From positions 2,744,039-2,808,038 of the forward strand of contig JAYGXS010000005.1 of the NCBI GenBank assembly GCA_036362985.1: 64,000 bases of DNA, given 5' to 3'. The notes beneath the pieces were generated by a model, which was given only the letters and a program-made list of their open reading frames with translations, did no database searches and was not told the origin of the DNA. Source of the DNA: Ligula intestinalis (lineage: Eukaryota; Platyhelminthes; Cestoda; Diphyllobothriidea; Diphyllobothriidae). The translations under genes and the position numbers were made by a program. Positions 23,976 through 33,226 of the stretch are shown in pieces (the first letter of the stretch is position 1; every line of letters begins with the position of its first letter).

Positions 23976-24643
23976 ATAATCTTTCTTGTCATCAACACAA
24001 TTCCCGAACTGTTGTAAGGTCTTGTAATTAATATGTTTGCATTTCGGCGCAGCTCCTTGAGACTATCTAGATGAGCCTTGGTCAGGGGGCCTTTGCATTT
24101 TGGAGCCTTTCTTAAATATTGATGACAGCAATTGACAAGAATAGATTTCAGGTAATCAACTTCCCTGGCTTCTGAGGGTTTTAGGTCCGAGGTCTGACTG
24201 AAGAGACTCTCAAATTGTATTTCCAGGTCTAGCTGTTTTTGCTTCCGTTGTGGCACGCAAAACTTAGGACCAAGAGATAGTACTTCTAGGAGCGTCTTGT
24301 TAAGATGTAGCGACGAAAGGTTATGCACGTATTGCTCTGGATTGTTCGGAAGCACTGTCTGTGCTTTCACTGGTTGGAGACTTCGTAGGAGCTTGGTCCA
24401 CTTGACCTCGGTTCGCCTATTTCTGATTGTCTGTACGTAGTTCTCGAAGGCTTGTCTCTCAGAATTTTCAAGATGGTCGAGGACGGCAGTCTTCTGGCGC
24501 AGGTTCCGCTGGAGCTCCTGAATTCCGTCTCGAACTGTGTCTAGATGACTTTCCGCATATCGTCGTAGCGTAGCTGAGGTGGGATTGATATGGTTTATGC
24601 GCAGGTTTTTCCAGTATTGTTTCGGGTATTCCCTGTGATCCAT
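23972..24643 (-). pseudogene. PLE copy B N-terminal domain
   Basis: The 223-codon frame starts MDHREYPKQYWKNLRINHIN and is rich in Arg, Lys, Leu and Gln. It contains a likely coiled-coil stretch (IQELQRNLRQKTAVLDHLE) and VKWTKLLRSLQ, and ends with NILITRPYNSSGIVLM, the block that precedes the RT in this family. A missing base just after LM shifts the frame, and the protein continues as DDKKDYLTELEEIL in the next frame. Its role is probably template or RNP binding, but that is inference. The M start fits the family because the leader upstream has no frame. Confidence 0.7.
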
Positions 24644-24779
24644 GAATCATGATATGAATTTGGAATTAACATTTGCCTCCGCAAGTCGGGTGTCAAACTT
24701 CAGGAAGTTATTGAGTTCCCTTAACACCCAGGGATCTTTGGTCCGTCATAGTTCAGCGAAAATTCCCATTTCTACGATT

Positions 24780-25108
24780 GAAAAGTCGTGTTGGCAAACG
24801 ATCGTTTTCGGTCATTCATCGTCAGGCCAGTACATGACATGGGGAATAAAATTGGTAAATTAATTACAGCGATTATAAAATCGTCAAATGAAGAGAGGGG
24901 GAGGGGGAGGAAAAGGGTGAGGGTAATTAAGCAGCTGAGTTTTCCCCCGTCTCCTGAACGCGGGCGCCTGCGCGGGTAGGACGCTGGTTGCCCTGCCCAG
25001 ATGAGACAGAAGGGATGTTCTCGCGGTCCGCGGATTGAGTTCTGTTTGTCAGCCGTGCAGCTTGCGTTTGACTACTCTCCGTAGCTTTGTCTTTTTTGGC
25101 TTCAGTAT
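24780..25108 (-). mobile_element. PLE family 1 3' end abutting copy B (pseudo-LTR)
   Basis: These about 330 bases match 19,308-19,640, the 3' end of copy A, almost base for base: GTCGTGTTGGCAAAC, CAGGCCAGTACATGACATGG and GCGCGGGTAGGACGCTGG types of block. They lie directly upstream of copy B in the same orientation. PLEs commonly occur as head-to-tail partial dimers in which the 3' end of one copy precedes the next, called pseudo-LTRs. This is that structure. The fragment is 5'-truncated at 25,108 and includes a CTGACGA ... GAAA motif. Confidence 0.8.
24806..24825 (-). ncRNA. CTGACGA/GAAA motif in PLE pseudo-LTR
   Basis: On the minus strand CTGACGA (24,825-24,819) is followed by nine bases and GAAAACGATCGTTT. 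The same block occurs in copy A at 19,354-19,335. CUGANGA and GAAA are the two core boxes of the hammerhead ribozyme, and pseudo-LTRs are where PLE hammerheads are known to lie. The nine bases between the boxes do not form an obvious stem II, so activity is doubtful. Confidence 0.35.
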
Positions 25109-25129
25109 ATTTGATGTTTCTTGGAGTAG

Positions 25130-26700
25130 AAGAAACTTTGCTTTGTAGATTTGAGCGGAACTCCTTCAGCCACTGTGTAATGTACGCATGTTGTCAGCAG
25201 GCATACAATTTAACGTTACCTTGATATTGTTACTGACAGCCCAGTTAATAGGTGAAATGCCCAGATTTTGAACGTTAATTATTTTTTAAAGAAATGCAAA
25301 CGCTGAATTTTCAAAACAACTATTTTTACCAGACTGCAAACAGGAAAAGCTAGCGGAACCAGCCGGATCCATCGTGGCTGTTTTTAGCTGCGGCCCAATA
25401 TATGCGGACCACAATTGGAGCATTTTGCTTGTTATTGGATTTATTGTTGGAACACCATCCAAAGAGGTCTAAACTTAACAGTAAAACGCAAATATTTGCT
25501 GTTATATAGTAATGTGCAATATACATTTGTTAAGGAAACGTGCAATGCTTAACAGCATGCTTAATAACATGTCAGTTGCTAGTGAAAGAAGTGCCAGGTT
25601 GGCAGGCTGAAGTGCATAAAACGTTCTCTGCAAAACAAAGAAATAATTGTAGGTTTACAAAGGCTGGTACACTTATCTGTGTAAATTTATGGTTCAAATG
25701 CAGTGTCCAGTTGTGGAATAAGTTCATCACAAGGAACATTCACAGATTTTTTCCGGCAGGACTCTGTCTGCCGCAGTTGGGTAATTTTAGCTACAAGCCT
25801 GTTTCGATGCAAAAAACAAAAACCCATTTTCAGCAGTTCTAATGGCGAAATTCACATAGATACTACCAGTTTAGTGAAAGAAAGTTAATATTCACAGGCT
25901 TCACTCCGCCGGCGCTAGAAACGCCTATAAGCGGAGATGCAGATGCGCCCAATTAGCGTAAGCAGAACCGCACTATTCGGTTACACCTGAGGGGACTATT
26001 TGAAAGCAATTTGTTTATAAAATCAAAACAGACGGTTAAGATAAATTGAAATCATGGGCGATGTTTGGTTGGTGGTTGTTGTTGTTCACCTTGTCGGGCA
26101 TAAACATTCACTTGAGTTTGTTTATTTTGTTCAATGAATTGAGGTCATGAACAACAGGCTATTAAAAAGGGAAATGTTCGCTTGAAATCTGTGAAGATAA
26201 CAAAATAGAGAACAAAACTAGGCTTGAGGTCTAAGAAATTCCCCACGCTATAAAACACTGTGGATCAAAACGTCTTGTTTATATTATTAAGGGTTTGGCT
26301 GATTTGCCTAATTTAAGTTAAAACATTAATGTTTGTCATTTTTGTGGACGTTCAACGTTTTTTGGCAATAAGTTCCTAATGTCTAGAATTTTCCGTTTTT
26401 CCATAAAACCTGGTATTTGGAAACCGCGTTATATTGCAGGGGTCGCCGTTGACCACGTAATTTTAATCAATTTGTATATGTTTGGTCATTACTCTAATAC
26501 CAGTGCGAATTGATTTAGGAAAACAAAGAAATGATAATAAAGGGCATAAGACCTTTTAATTGTTTAAAATAATAATGGGAAAAAACTAAATATTCGCAAA
26601 GGAATATAAAATTTTGTCGATAATACCGTGGCTCTAGAGACGTTAAAAAACGTTTCACTTTAATCCGCACTTTGTTAATTTCGGGAACGTTTAGTTTAAT
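25130..26700. other. AT-rich stretch, no supported gene
   Basis: The plus-strand frames at 25,540-25,842 and 25,703-25,888 show no motif and no clear splice context. I see nothing else. Confidence 0.4.
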
Positions 26701-26731
26701 TTTAGTGAAAACGTTTAAGTGTTATTTTTAG

Positions 26732-26774
26732 GCTCATACCAAAATGATGGAAGAAACGGAAGACAAATGTGCAA
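26732..26774 (+). CDS. candidate small first coding exon
   Basis: A good 3' splice site (GTGTTATTTTTAG) is followed by GCTCATACCAAAATGATGG and a perfect 5' splice site: GTAAGT begins at 26,775. The 43-base exon would encode MMEETEDKCA and leave one base of the next codon. The ATG has a favourable AAAATGATGG context. An acceptor right before a start codon could also serve spliced-leader trans-splicing, which flatworms use. I could not find the next exon with a matching phase, so this is a suggestion only. Confidence 0.3.
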
Positions 26775-27107
26775 GTAAGTGGTCGAGGTTTATGAAGTTA
26801 TATACTTAGAAATGCATGTTTTTTGCTTCGAATGAAATCAAGAAATAATACTTTTGTTTAAGTTTTTTTCAAAACCATCTTCATTTATAAAAGCATCACA
26901 ATATACTATGTATTTTGGTTATTTTTTCAACGAAGTATTTGCAAATGACGTCAAAAAAACTTGGATTGCCAACAAGACAGTACGCAAAAATGCTAGTTCT
27001 GGGTTTAAGCTAATCATGACCAAAATCTAAACATTTTTAACTGCATATTTGGGTTACATTTTTTGGTTGCTTCATGGAAACCTCTGGTAATTTAGTAAGC
27101 ATAAAAC

Positions 27108-27520
27108 TACAATGACAGCACGATTTATTGGATCCATGACATTTTAATAGAGCTCTTCAGTTGCTGCGTCTCATTGCCTAACGTAAGTTACATGAATAAA
27201 AATACTCATTGAATTCATATAGAAAAATCGATAAAAACACTAGGTCATACGAAACATCCAAGAGGCTTATCAATAACATAAGAAGTCAAAACGCTATGGG
27301 CAGACGTTTTTCTCCGATTTTTGCTGATCATAGCGTTTTGGCTTCGTATGTTATTGATGATTCTCTTGGCTATTTCTTATGACCTTCTGTTTGTATCAAT
27401 TTTTCTGTATGAATTAAATGAGTATAATTTTTATGTGATTTACGTTACACAATGAGAGGCAAAAACTGAAGAGGTCTCCTGAAATGCCATGGATTCAATG
27501 TATCTTGCTTTTATTTCTAT
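27108..27520. mobile_element. foldback (long inverted repeat) element
   Basis: Two arms of about 190 bases are reverse complements of one another with about 10-15% divergence, around a 30-base spacer at 27,299-27,328. The inner ends are AAAACGCTATG (27,288-27,298) and CATAGCGTTTT (27,329-27,339). The outer parts still match around GGATCCATG (27,130) and CATGGATTC (27,488). No reading frame is present. It looks like a MITE-type foldback or a hairpin-RNA source. I could not identify target-site duplications. Confidence 0.75.
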
Positions 27521-28925
27521 ATTTAAATTTGCACTTGGAAAACGTTGCTTTAAAACTGGATTTCTCGATTTTAGAAGGCATGTGGTGATTTATATAACCA
27601 TTCTTTATTGATTTCCGAAATACCATTTTGCCTGGAATTCGACCGCAGCCACCAAATTTCAACATTAGACTTATCTTTTTTAATGTACATTAATCGCTTT
27701 CCTTGTTCATCGACGTGAATCAATCCACGATTGAACGGAGATGGTGCTTTGAGAAGGTAGTGACATGTAAGAGCCGTTTTCATTAAAAGTTTTGAAAAGT
27801 TAGTGGTTTAAACTATATCTCACACTCGTACTTGAAGATACAAATAGCTAGTCATCACTGTCCTTCCGGGAATCAGCCAAAAACGAACAAATGTCAACTA
27901 AATATATGCTTAATTGGAAAATTCCACGAATGATGATATTTGAAATTCATTTTAAACACCAATCACAAATACGATGAGTGGAATGGCTAGAATTATTTTA
28001 ATAATTGCGAGAATAAATACCAGCTTAGCCGTTAGCAGAGAAACATACAATATAGCCGTTGCATTAGGTTCTGAAATTCCTCGCTAGAAGCAAGTTGTTG
28101 CTAGATCGCGACCCTGAATCGTCCACCTATCGAGAAACGATGATTGAATTGATGATTTATGTTTGAGCCACGTCTGGCACTTTTAATTAACACAAACTGT
28201 GGGCTTACCAGATTTTTGTTCCTTAATCCAGTATGGGGCAAGAAAAAGACGGTTATCGACTACTTATTCATTTTTTACAAGAAAAGGTTGCGTGCATGCA
28301 TAGTGTCTGATTGATGAGGATAACTTGAGCGAATTCTCACACGGGAGGTAACGGGCTCTGTGCTACTCGTCGTTTCTCAAATGTTCGTGCTGACGCTTCG
28401 CTTGATAAAATTTGATTTATTAATCCAAGCTTCTTCTTCTTCTTAAAAATAGAACTCTTTTGTCAAATTCAGATAACGCTGAGTAAGTAATCCTTTCAAA
28501 AATCCATTCAACTTTTTCACGCCGGCGTTAATCAATTTTTGACAGGCAACATGGAGTTTGCGACCCGTACCAGCAAAAAAAGCTTGTTTGATTTAGGCTT
28601 GTTTAATTTGCAATATCACCGCATTCACCGAACGACTCAGCGCCAAATAGGTATCTAGCAAATTAAAAACATTTTCATGCAATTTTAAATACTACCTGAA
28701 CCCTTGATCTGACAGAATTTATTTTGTATGTTTGGATATTTTGAAACATAGAAGAACAACTGCACAAACCAGGCTGCGTGAAAGACTGAAGGACGCTGAC
28801 ATCCAAATATGAATTTTGTGGTTGTACTCAGATAAGTAAAATCATCAGGTCGAATCGCAGGTTGGATGTAAAAGACAAGAGTCACCAAAATAAGGATTAT
28901 GTTGTATACATAACTCTCACTTTCA

Positions 28926-29370
28926 GTTTCAGACAGCAGTGGCCACCAACGATGTCAGGACTAGTGCTGACTGTGTCCAGGTAGGCCTGAGAGAGTTGAC
29001 TCTGTGTTGTGTGGGGTGATGACGGCTACTGTATCATACTGTGAAGCGACTTTAAGTGGTTTGCTATTAGTGTGCTGCAAGTTGCCCGAGGGGGTGTCAC
29101 CTGCAAAGGCCCCTTGCTGCGTTGGCCGAATGGGTGGCGTGTGAAGTGACCCTTAGACAGCTGCGTCTACTTGACCACGCGTGTGCATGTGTGTGTGCGC
29201 ACGTATGCCTGTGAGTGGAGGTTGGGCAAGTGGTCTTCAGGTCACCAAGTCAAGCAGCCACCTGTAAAGGCACATGACGTTGGCGCAAGGAGCATTGGGA
29301 CGGGGAACAGCATTAATGGGCTGTTCATCTCTTCGTTGGAGAAATCGCTAGCATCCGGCTGGCCGATGCA
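28926..29370 (+). repeat. GC-rich block, probably an inserted repeat
   Basis: The block stands out from AT-rich flanks by its base composition, and its GTGTGTG-type runs and even texture suggest an inserted sequence. Its left edge also looks like an exon: CACTTTCAG, then TTTCAGACAGCAGTGG to GTGTCCAG, then GTAGGC, which gives 18 codons (FQTAVATNDVRTSADCVQ) in phase 0. I cannot choose between the two readings from one copy. Confidence 0.3.
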
Positions 29371-30160
29371 GTACACTTGAACATATTAGTGCTGATTGAG
29401 AATCGTTTAGTGAAAATATTTTCTGCAACGCAATTGATCCCAATATTATCTCAAACAAGAGTTCACTGCTGCCAGTTGTTTCCTTTTTGGCAACAGTGTA
29501 TCAGCATCACTATATTTGAGGGATATGCATCTGATTTCTTTAGTTGTACATGTGCGTTGTGGTAGCAGAAAGATAGAAGCTCAGTTTGCATGCGACACCA
29601 TTTTACCAGACCCATGAGGTGTAAAGTATTATTTTTTAACAGACATTTAAAATAAAGTTATTGGGATTTGTTAGAAGAAATAAATGTAGCTCTTTCGGAT
29701 AAAGCATTGATGGGGAGGAAATAGGAGAAAATACTTCTGCCGTAAGACGTGCCATGGTTCACCAGGTCCTTGGTCGGATTGCATCGCAGAATCAAATGCG
29801 CTTCATGTTGACCAAGATTCCTAACGTTAACGATACTGTTAGCATGACTCATGTTTCTTTGGCAAGTTGCTCTAAAATTTTTTAAGTATGCTGAATGGGG
29901 TGCCCTACTTTCTAATACCCTTTAATGTTTCCGAACTGTAGAGGCTTTTACAGTTTTGACCGACTGTGCTCTATGATATTTAGAGACGGGTCCGTTCGTG
30001 CATTTACTTTCTACTCTGCCTTCCTAGCGCTTAATTTTGCCTGCCTGGCACATGGAAATCTTCTGTTCTTCTCATTAAATTGTGAATTCTTCTGAGATTT
30101 TATCGCACTTCCTGACCTCTTGTCAACACTAATAACCTGACCTTGTCACATTACTGTCAG

Positions 30161-30265
30161 TCTGTAAAATATGCTGAAGGTGAAATTAGAAAGGCCAAGA
30201 AATCAGAATCATCTCCAGTTGTTGATAGAGAATGCGATTTCCAGGAGGCATGTAAAAAAGAACAG
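30161..30265 (+). CDS. candidate internal exon, 35 codons
   Basis: After the acceptor CACATTACTGTCAG (ending at 30,160) an open frame reads SVKYAEGEIRKAKKSESSPV, then VDRECDFQEACKKEQ, ending at CAG before GTTTTA. The exon is 105 bases, phase 0 at both ends. The charged, Lys/Glu-rich composition is protein-like. The donor is weak because only AG|GT fits. I do not recognise the protein. It is on the same strand as the ATG-bearing exon at 26.7 kb, but the phases do not fit directly, so at least one exon would be missing between them. Confidence 0.3.
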
Positions 30266-30780
30266 GTTTTATGGTCGCTGATTATTGGCAGCCAACGTCG
30301 TTGTCGTTACTGTTATCACGTCACCCCTATATCAGTCTGCATATCACCTCAGAAGTTCTGCCCTACATTATATCCCTCTTGTTATCGATTCTACGCTACG
30401 AGATAAAAATAAGGGTTGCTGGGCGTACTCATGTGCATTTAGTGATTACCCGTTCGCCTACAATTATATGTTACGTGACTTCCCCTAAACAAGTCATCTA
30501 CAGGCGTCTCGCCCGCCTAAGCTGTCAATTGGCTTGGTCAGTGTGATCGTGCAAGCTAAAACTTACTGCCTTTCACAATACGTGTCGTCCTCTTGAAAGT
30601 TCCACCTTATCCCTGTGCATATTCTGCCTCCACACGGATGATGTGAGATTGCCAAAATAATGTGTGTATGTTTAATATACAAAGGGTTTTTGGGCATCCT
30701 CTTAAAAAATTAAAAACATCTCAATAAATGGAAGGTGGCCTGGATGCCGTCTGATTTCGATCGTTGGCAAATATACTTAT

Positions 30781-30830
30781 GAACACGGCGAAGATCACAA
30801 TTTGCTCAATTTGTGATCTTCGCCGTGTTC
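30781..30830. repeat. perfect 20-bp-arm hairpin
   Basis: Two perfectly complementary 20-base arms (30,781-30,800 and 30,811-30,830, beginning GAACACGGCG) flank a 10-base loop. The perfect match in otherwise diverged DNA points to a recent event or to selection. It lies at the junction between D and E. Confidence 0.9.
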
Positions 30831-31380
30831 AAATTTCTTTCGAGAAACAACGTTTCAATAAAATATACTAATAATGACTTATTAGAAATGATGCTTGTGT
30901 GTCTTTCAAATCTAGTGAAGAATCATTGAATATTACTTTGACGACTAATCCTCCTTAGGGCACGCAGGTTTTACGTTGAAGCCTAATATTTCATTCACCC
31001 TTCACGTTGAAACTTGTCTCACTACTATAAAAAAACCGATGCTTAAATTGATGGCAGGAAACAAGAGTAACAGGTCGGTAAAAAGGCATCTTTGTAAACG
31101 TGACGCCAAAATGTGATCTGGTTAAACGAAGCAGTCCGACGAAATGGTAGTTTCCTATGAATCGACGTCAGTGTTCACGTCTATAACACCAGGTTTGGCA
31201 GAAGACGCCTTACGCCGGAGCGTAAAGGGCAAACTAATGTGTTTGCTGAGAACTAAACACCTCATTAGGCCGCTCATGTTTTTTTAAAAAGACCTAATCG
31301 CAAGTTGCAAAATAAGATTGTGACCAAATCACCGGTACTCTAATGGGCTCCCCAGTCAGCATTTTTGTAACAGAATTTGT

Positions 31381-31698
31381 CTATTGAGAAGAAGAAGAAG
31401 AAACAAGAGGTTGCGTAAGTCCATTATTTATCATCTGTGCGATGACAACACTTTTACTATCATCAATGGGAACATGTTGCAACATTTTAAGCATCATTTT
31501 ATGTTGATCATGAATTGCAGGAGGATAAAGGAGCAGGAGAAGATACTGCCTTTTCTTCAAGTGCCCTTTAGGTGCAATTCCAACAGCGAACATAAGACAG
31601 CTGTCAACAGGAAAACTATGAAAAATACGTAGTTTTTTAAAGGTAAGGGTTGCTGACCGTATGCAGGGGCATGTTGTGCCTCCCCATTCATCTAGCAA
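31381..31698 (-). pseudogene. conserved frame inside E repeat, copy 1
   Basis: This minus-strand frame has FHSFPVDSCLMFAVGI, then HLKKRQYLLLLLYPP, then LKMLQHVPIDDSKS. The other copy (37,397-37,735) has VYSLPVDSCFIFAAGI, HVKERHQLLPFF and LHLLQRFPLDDKK. The agreement at protein level suggests the repeat once encoded something here, or carries an exon. I recognise no family. No splice sites are evident. Confidence 0.3.
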
Positions 31699-32429
31699 TG
31701 CTGCGGCTTAGCTTGATTAGTGTTAAAGTGCAACTGAAAAGTAAATGTCCTTCCCAGTAGCTAAGGTCTTTCTGAAATGTCTACCTCATTCGCTGCGTTT
31801 ATTTTTTCTTCAAACGGATGTGATGAGATGTCTAACAAACTGTAAGTATGTTAAATATGTAAAGTGTATTTTAGGCATCCTCCTAAAAGTTAGTACCACC
31901 TGAAAGTAATGTAGGTTGGCATGTACGTCGTTTAATTTTGATCGTAGGCAAATGTACAATAGACGCCCTATCTCATGTAATATCCGCCGGAATTCTGAAA
32001 TGCATTTTTGATTCAAGATTATTGACTATGTAAGGATGTAAAAATGATGACTTTACAGCTTCATCTCAAAATGTTTAGGTCACGTCAGGATGCCGGCTTT
32101 TCAATGAGCTTCGTTCTGACCGCAAAGTAAACTTAGGTATCATACAAAGTGGTTAGTTCATTAGAATGCCTTTGTATCATTGGTTTTGATGGGCTTTATA
32201 ATTTTGAATTAATTTTTGGAAAAAATGCACAAAAATATTAATTAATGTACTTTTTAGGTAGCAAGATACGCATTTTTAAAATGTTTACACTTCAGGAAAG
32301 GGCATACTTCGGTTTTAAGAAAAAATGTCTAATTATTAGCATTTTGTAAATTTGCAGGTGTTTTTTCATAGAACATTCCAGCCGTGAATTTGTAAATTTA
32401 CTTGTACTCACTTACTTGTACTCGTTATG

Positions 32430-33226
32430 GCTGTCATCATACCTGATCAAGCTGGCCTCAACGATGTCACGAAAGGTACCTCTCCATGTGTGGTGATTTG
32501 CAGCAGCGGATCTGGAAAGCTCCACCCAGTCCATTTTTTTCAAAGACGGAGACCGAAGATAGAAGGTCCAAGAACTGCTTCCATGTCTTGACGGATGGTA
32601 TCGAGCCAAATCTTCAGTTGCCCTCCTCTTCAACGTTTCCAGGTAGGCTGCGGTGCCGGATTGAGGGCAGCATAGGTATGCTCGTTGGGCGGACGACGGA
32701 GAACGTGCCCAAACCACCTCAGTCGCCTTTCTTGAATGGCCTGAGATATGCTGGTGATACGTTCAATTGTAAGATTTTAAGACCAGGTGGTGAGGCAAGG
32801 TCGGAGACTAGAGGATTTGGGCTCAGGACCGGACGGGCTGGAGGCATGGAGATCGGTGGGGGCACGGGACAGCTGGGACACGCCAAGGCGGGCGACGAAT
32901 CGGCAGCCGTGGCGAGGCAACTGCAGCGGAGATGGCACCAACCATTGCAGGAGCCGCAACGTACAGACCAGTCGCGGCGGCCCAGGCGGACTTGGCAGAA
33001 CGAGCAGTACCAGAGAGGTCCAGGATTGGCCTCGATTCCGGCGGCGAGGAGGAGGAGTCGGAGCAGCGTGGCTGGGAGGGGCTGTTCCGTCATCAAAAAC
33101 ACGGATTGGGCGGAGGGGAGAGTTGATCCAACGTAGGGAGATGGGTGTAGCAGACCTTGGCCACCGGGAGGGCGGGTGGGAACGCGATTCGTAGACACGT
33201 CTTCTGTGGTTCGCCACTGCTTCCAT
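32430..33226 (-). mobile_element. LINE L2b, internally deleted, with 2A-like motif
   Basis: Read on the minus strand from 33,226, this copy starts with the true 5' coding end of a LINE. A hydrophobic run LLRLLLLAAGIEANPGP carries a 2A-like sequence, followed by a Cys/His-rich domain (CSFCQVRLGRR, CGSCNGWCHLRCSC) and LKILQLNV, the usual start of the endonuclease domain. At about 32,765 it jumps straight to ISQAIQERRLRWFGHVLRR, the 3' end of the L1/L2 type, and runs on to WVELSRSAAANHHTWRG and a 3' end near 32,430. The whole endonuclease and RT are missing. Confidence 0.75.
32719..33198 (-). pseudogene. LINE ORF start: 2A-like motif plus zinc-finger
   Basis: This 159-codon frame contains AAGIEANPGPLW. 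NPG|P is the hallmark of 2A ribosome-skipping peptides; the usual D(V/I)ExNPGP is GIEANPGP here, so the first Asp is Gly. A hydrophobic Leu-rich stretch precedes it, as in known 2A elements of non-LTR retrotransposons. Next comes a PHD/RING-like pattern C-x2-C, C-x2-C, WCHLRC (residues about 68-93), a Pro-rich linker and LKILQLNV. After QLNV the frame runs into unrelated 3' sequence (SPAYLRPFKKGD). The start Met is uncertain; a longer upstream frame exists. Confidence 0.65.

Larger units (their letters stand above)
22605..24779 (-). mobile_element. PLE family 1, nearly complete copy B
   Basis: This is the most complete Penelope-like element in the window. On the minus strand it has a 5' leader (24,779-24,650), an N-terminal domain (24,643-23,972), the RT (23,975-23,190), the linker (23,024-22,700) and the start of the GIY-YIG domain (FTCSCVAGYIGRTTRRLEKK). 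It stops abruptly in REPRN at 22,605, so about 150 codons of endonuclease and the 3' end are gone. One frameshift near 23,980, one TAG stop near 23,670 and frame changes at 23,190-23,030 break the protein. Its 5' end directly abuts the 3' end of another copy. Confidence 0.85.
30545..32000. mobile_element. element bounded by direct repeats (D-E-D')
   Basis: About 250 bases at 30,545-30,790 (D) recur diverged at 31,740-31,990 (D'). Both contain CGGATG-TGAGAT, ATGTTTAATAT/ATGTTAAATAT, GGCATCCTC and GATCGT-GGCAAAT in the same order. Between them lies E (30,850-31,700), which also occurs at 36,845-37,720. Direct repeats around a single internal unit suggest a small LTR-type (TRIM-like) element or a partial tandem duplication. 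E has a minus-strand frame with PVDSCLMFAVGI that is echoed in the second copy. Confidence 0.5.

Noticed and set aside
32486..33136. 216-codon plus-strand frame
   Set aside because: It is antisense to the LINE L2b. The minus strand shows the real family sequence.
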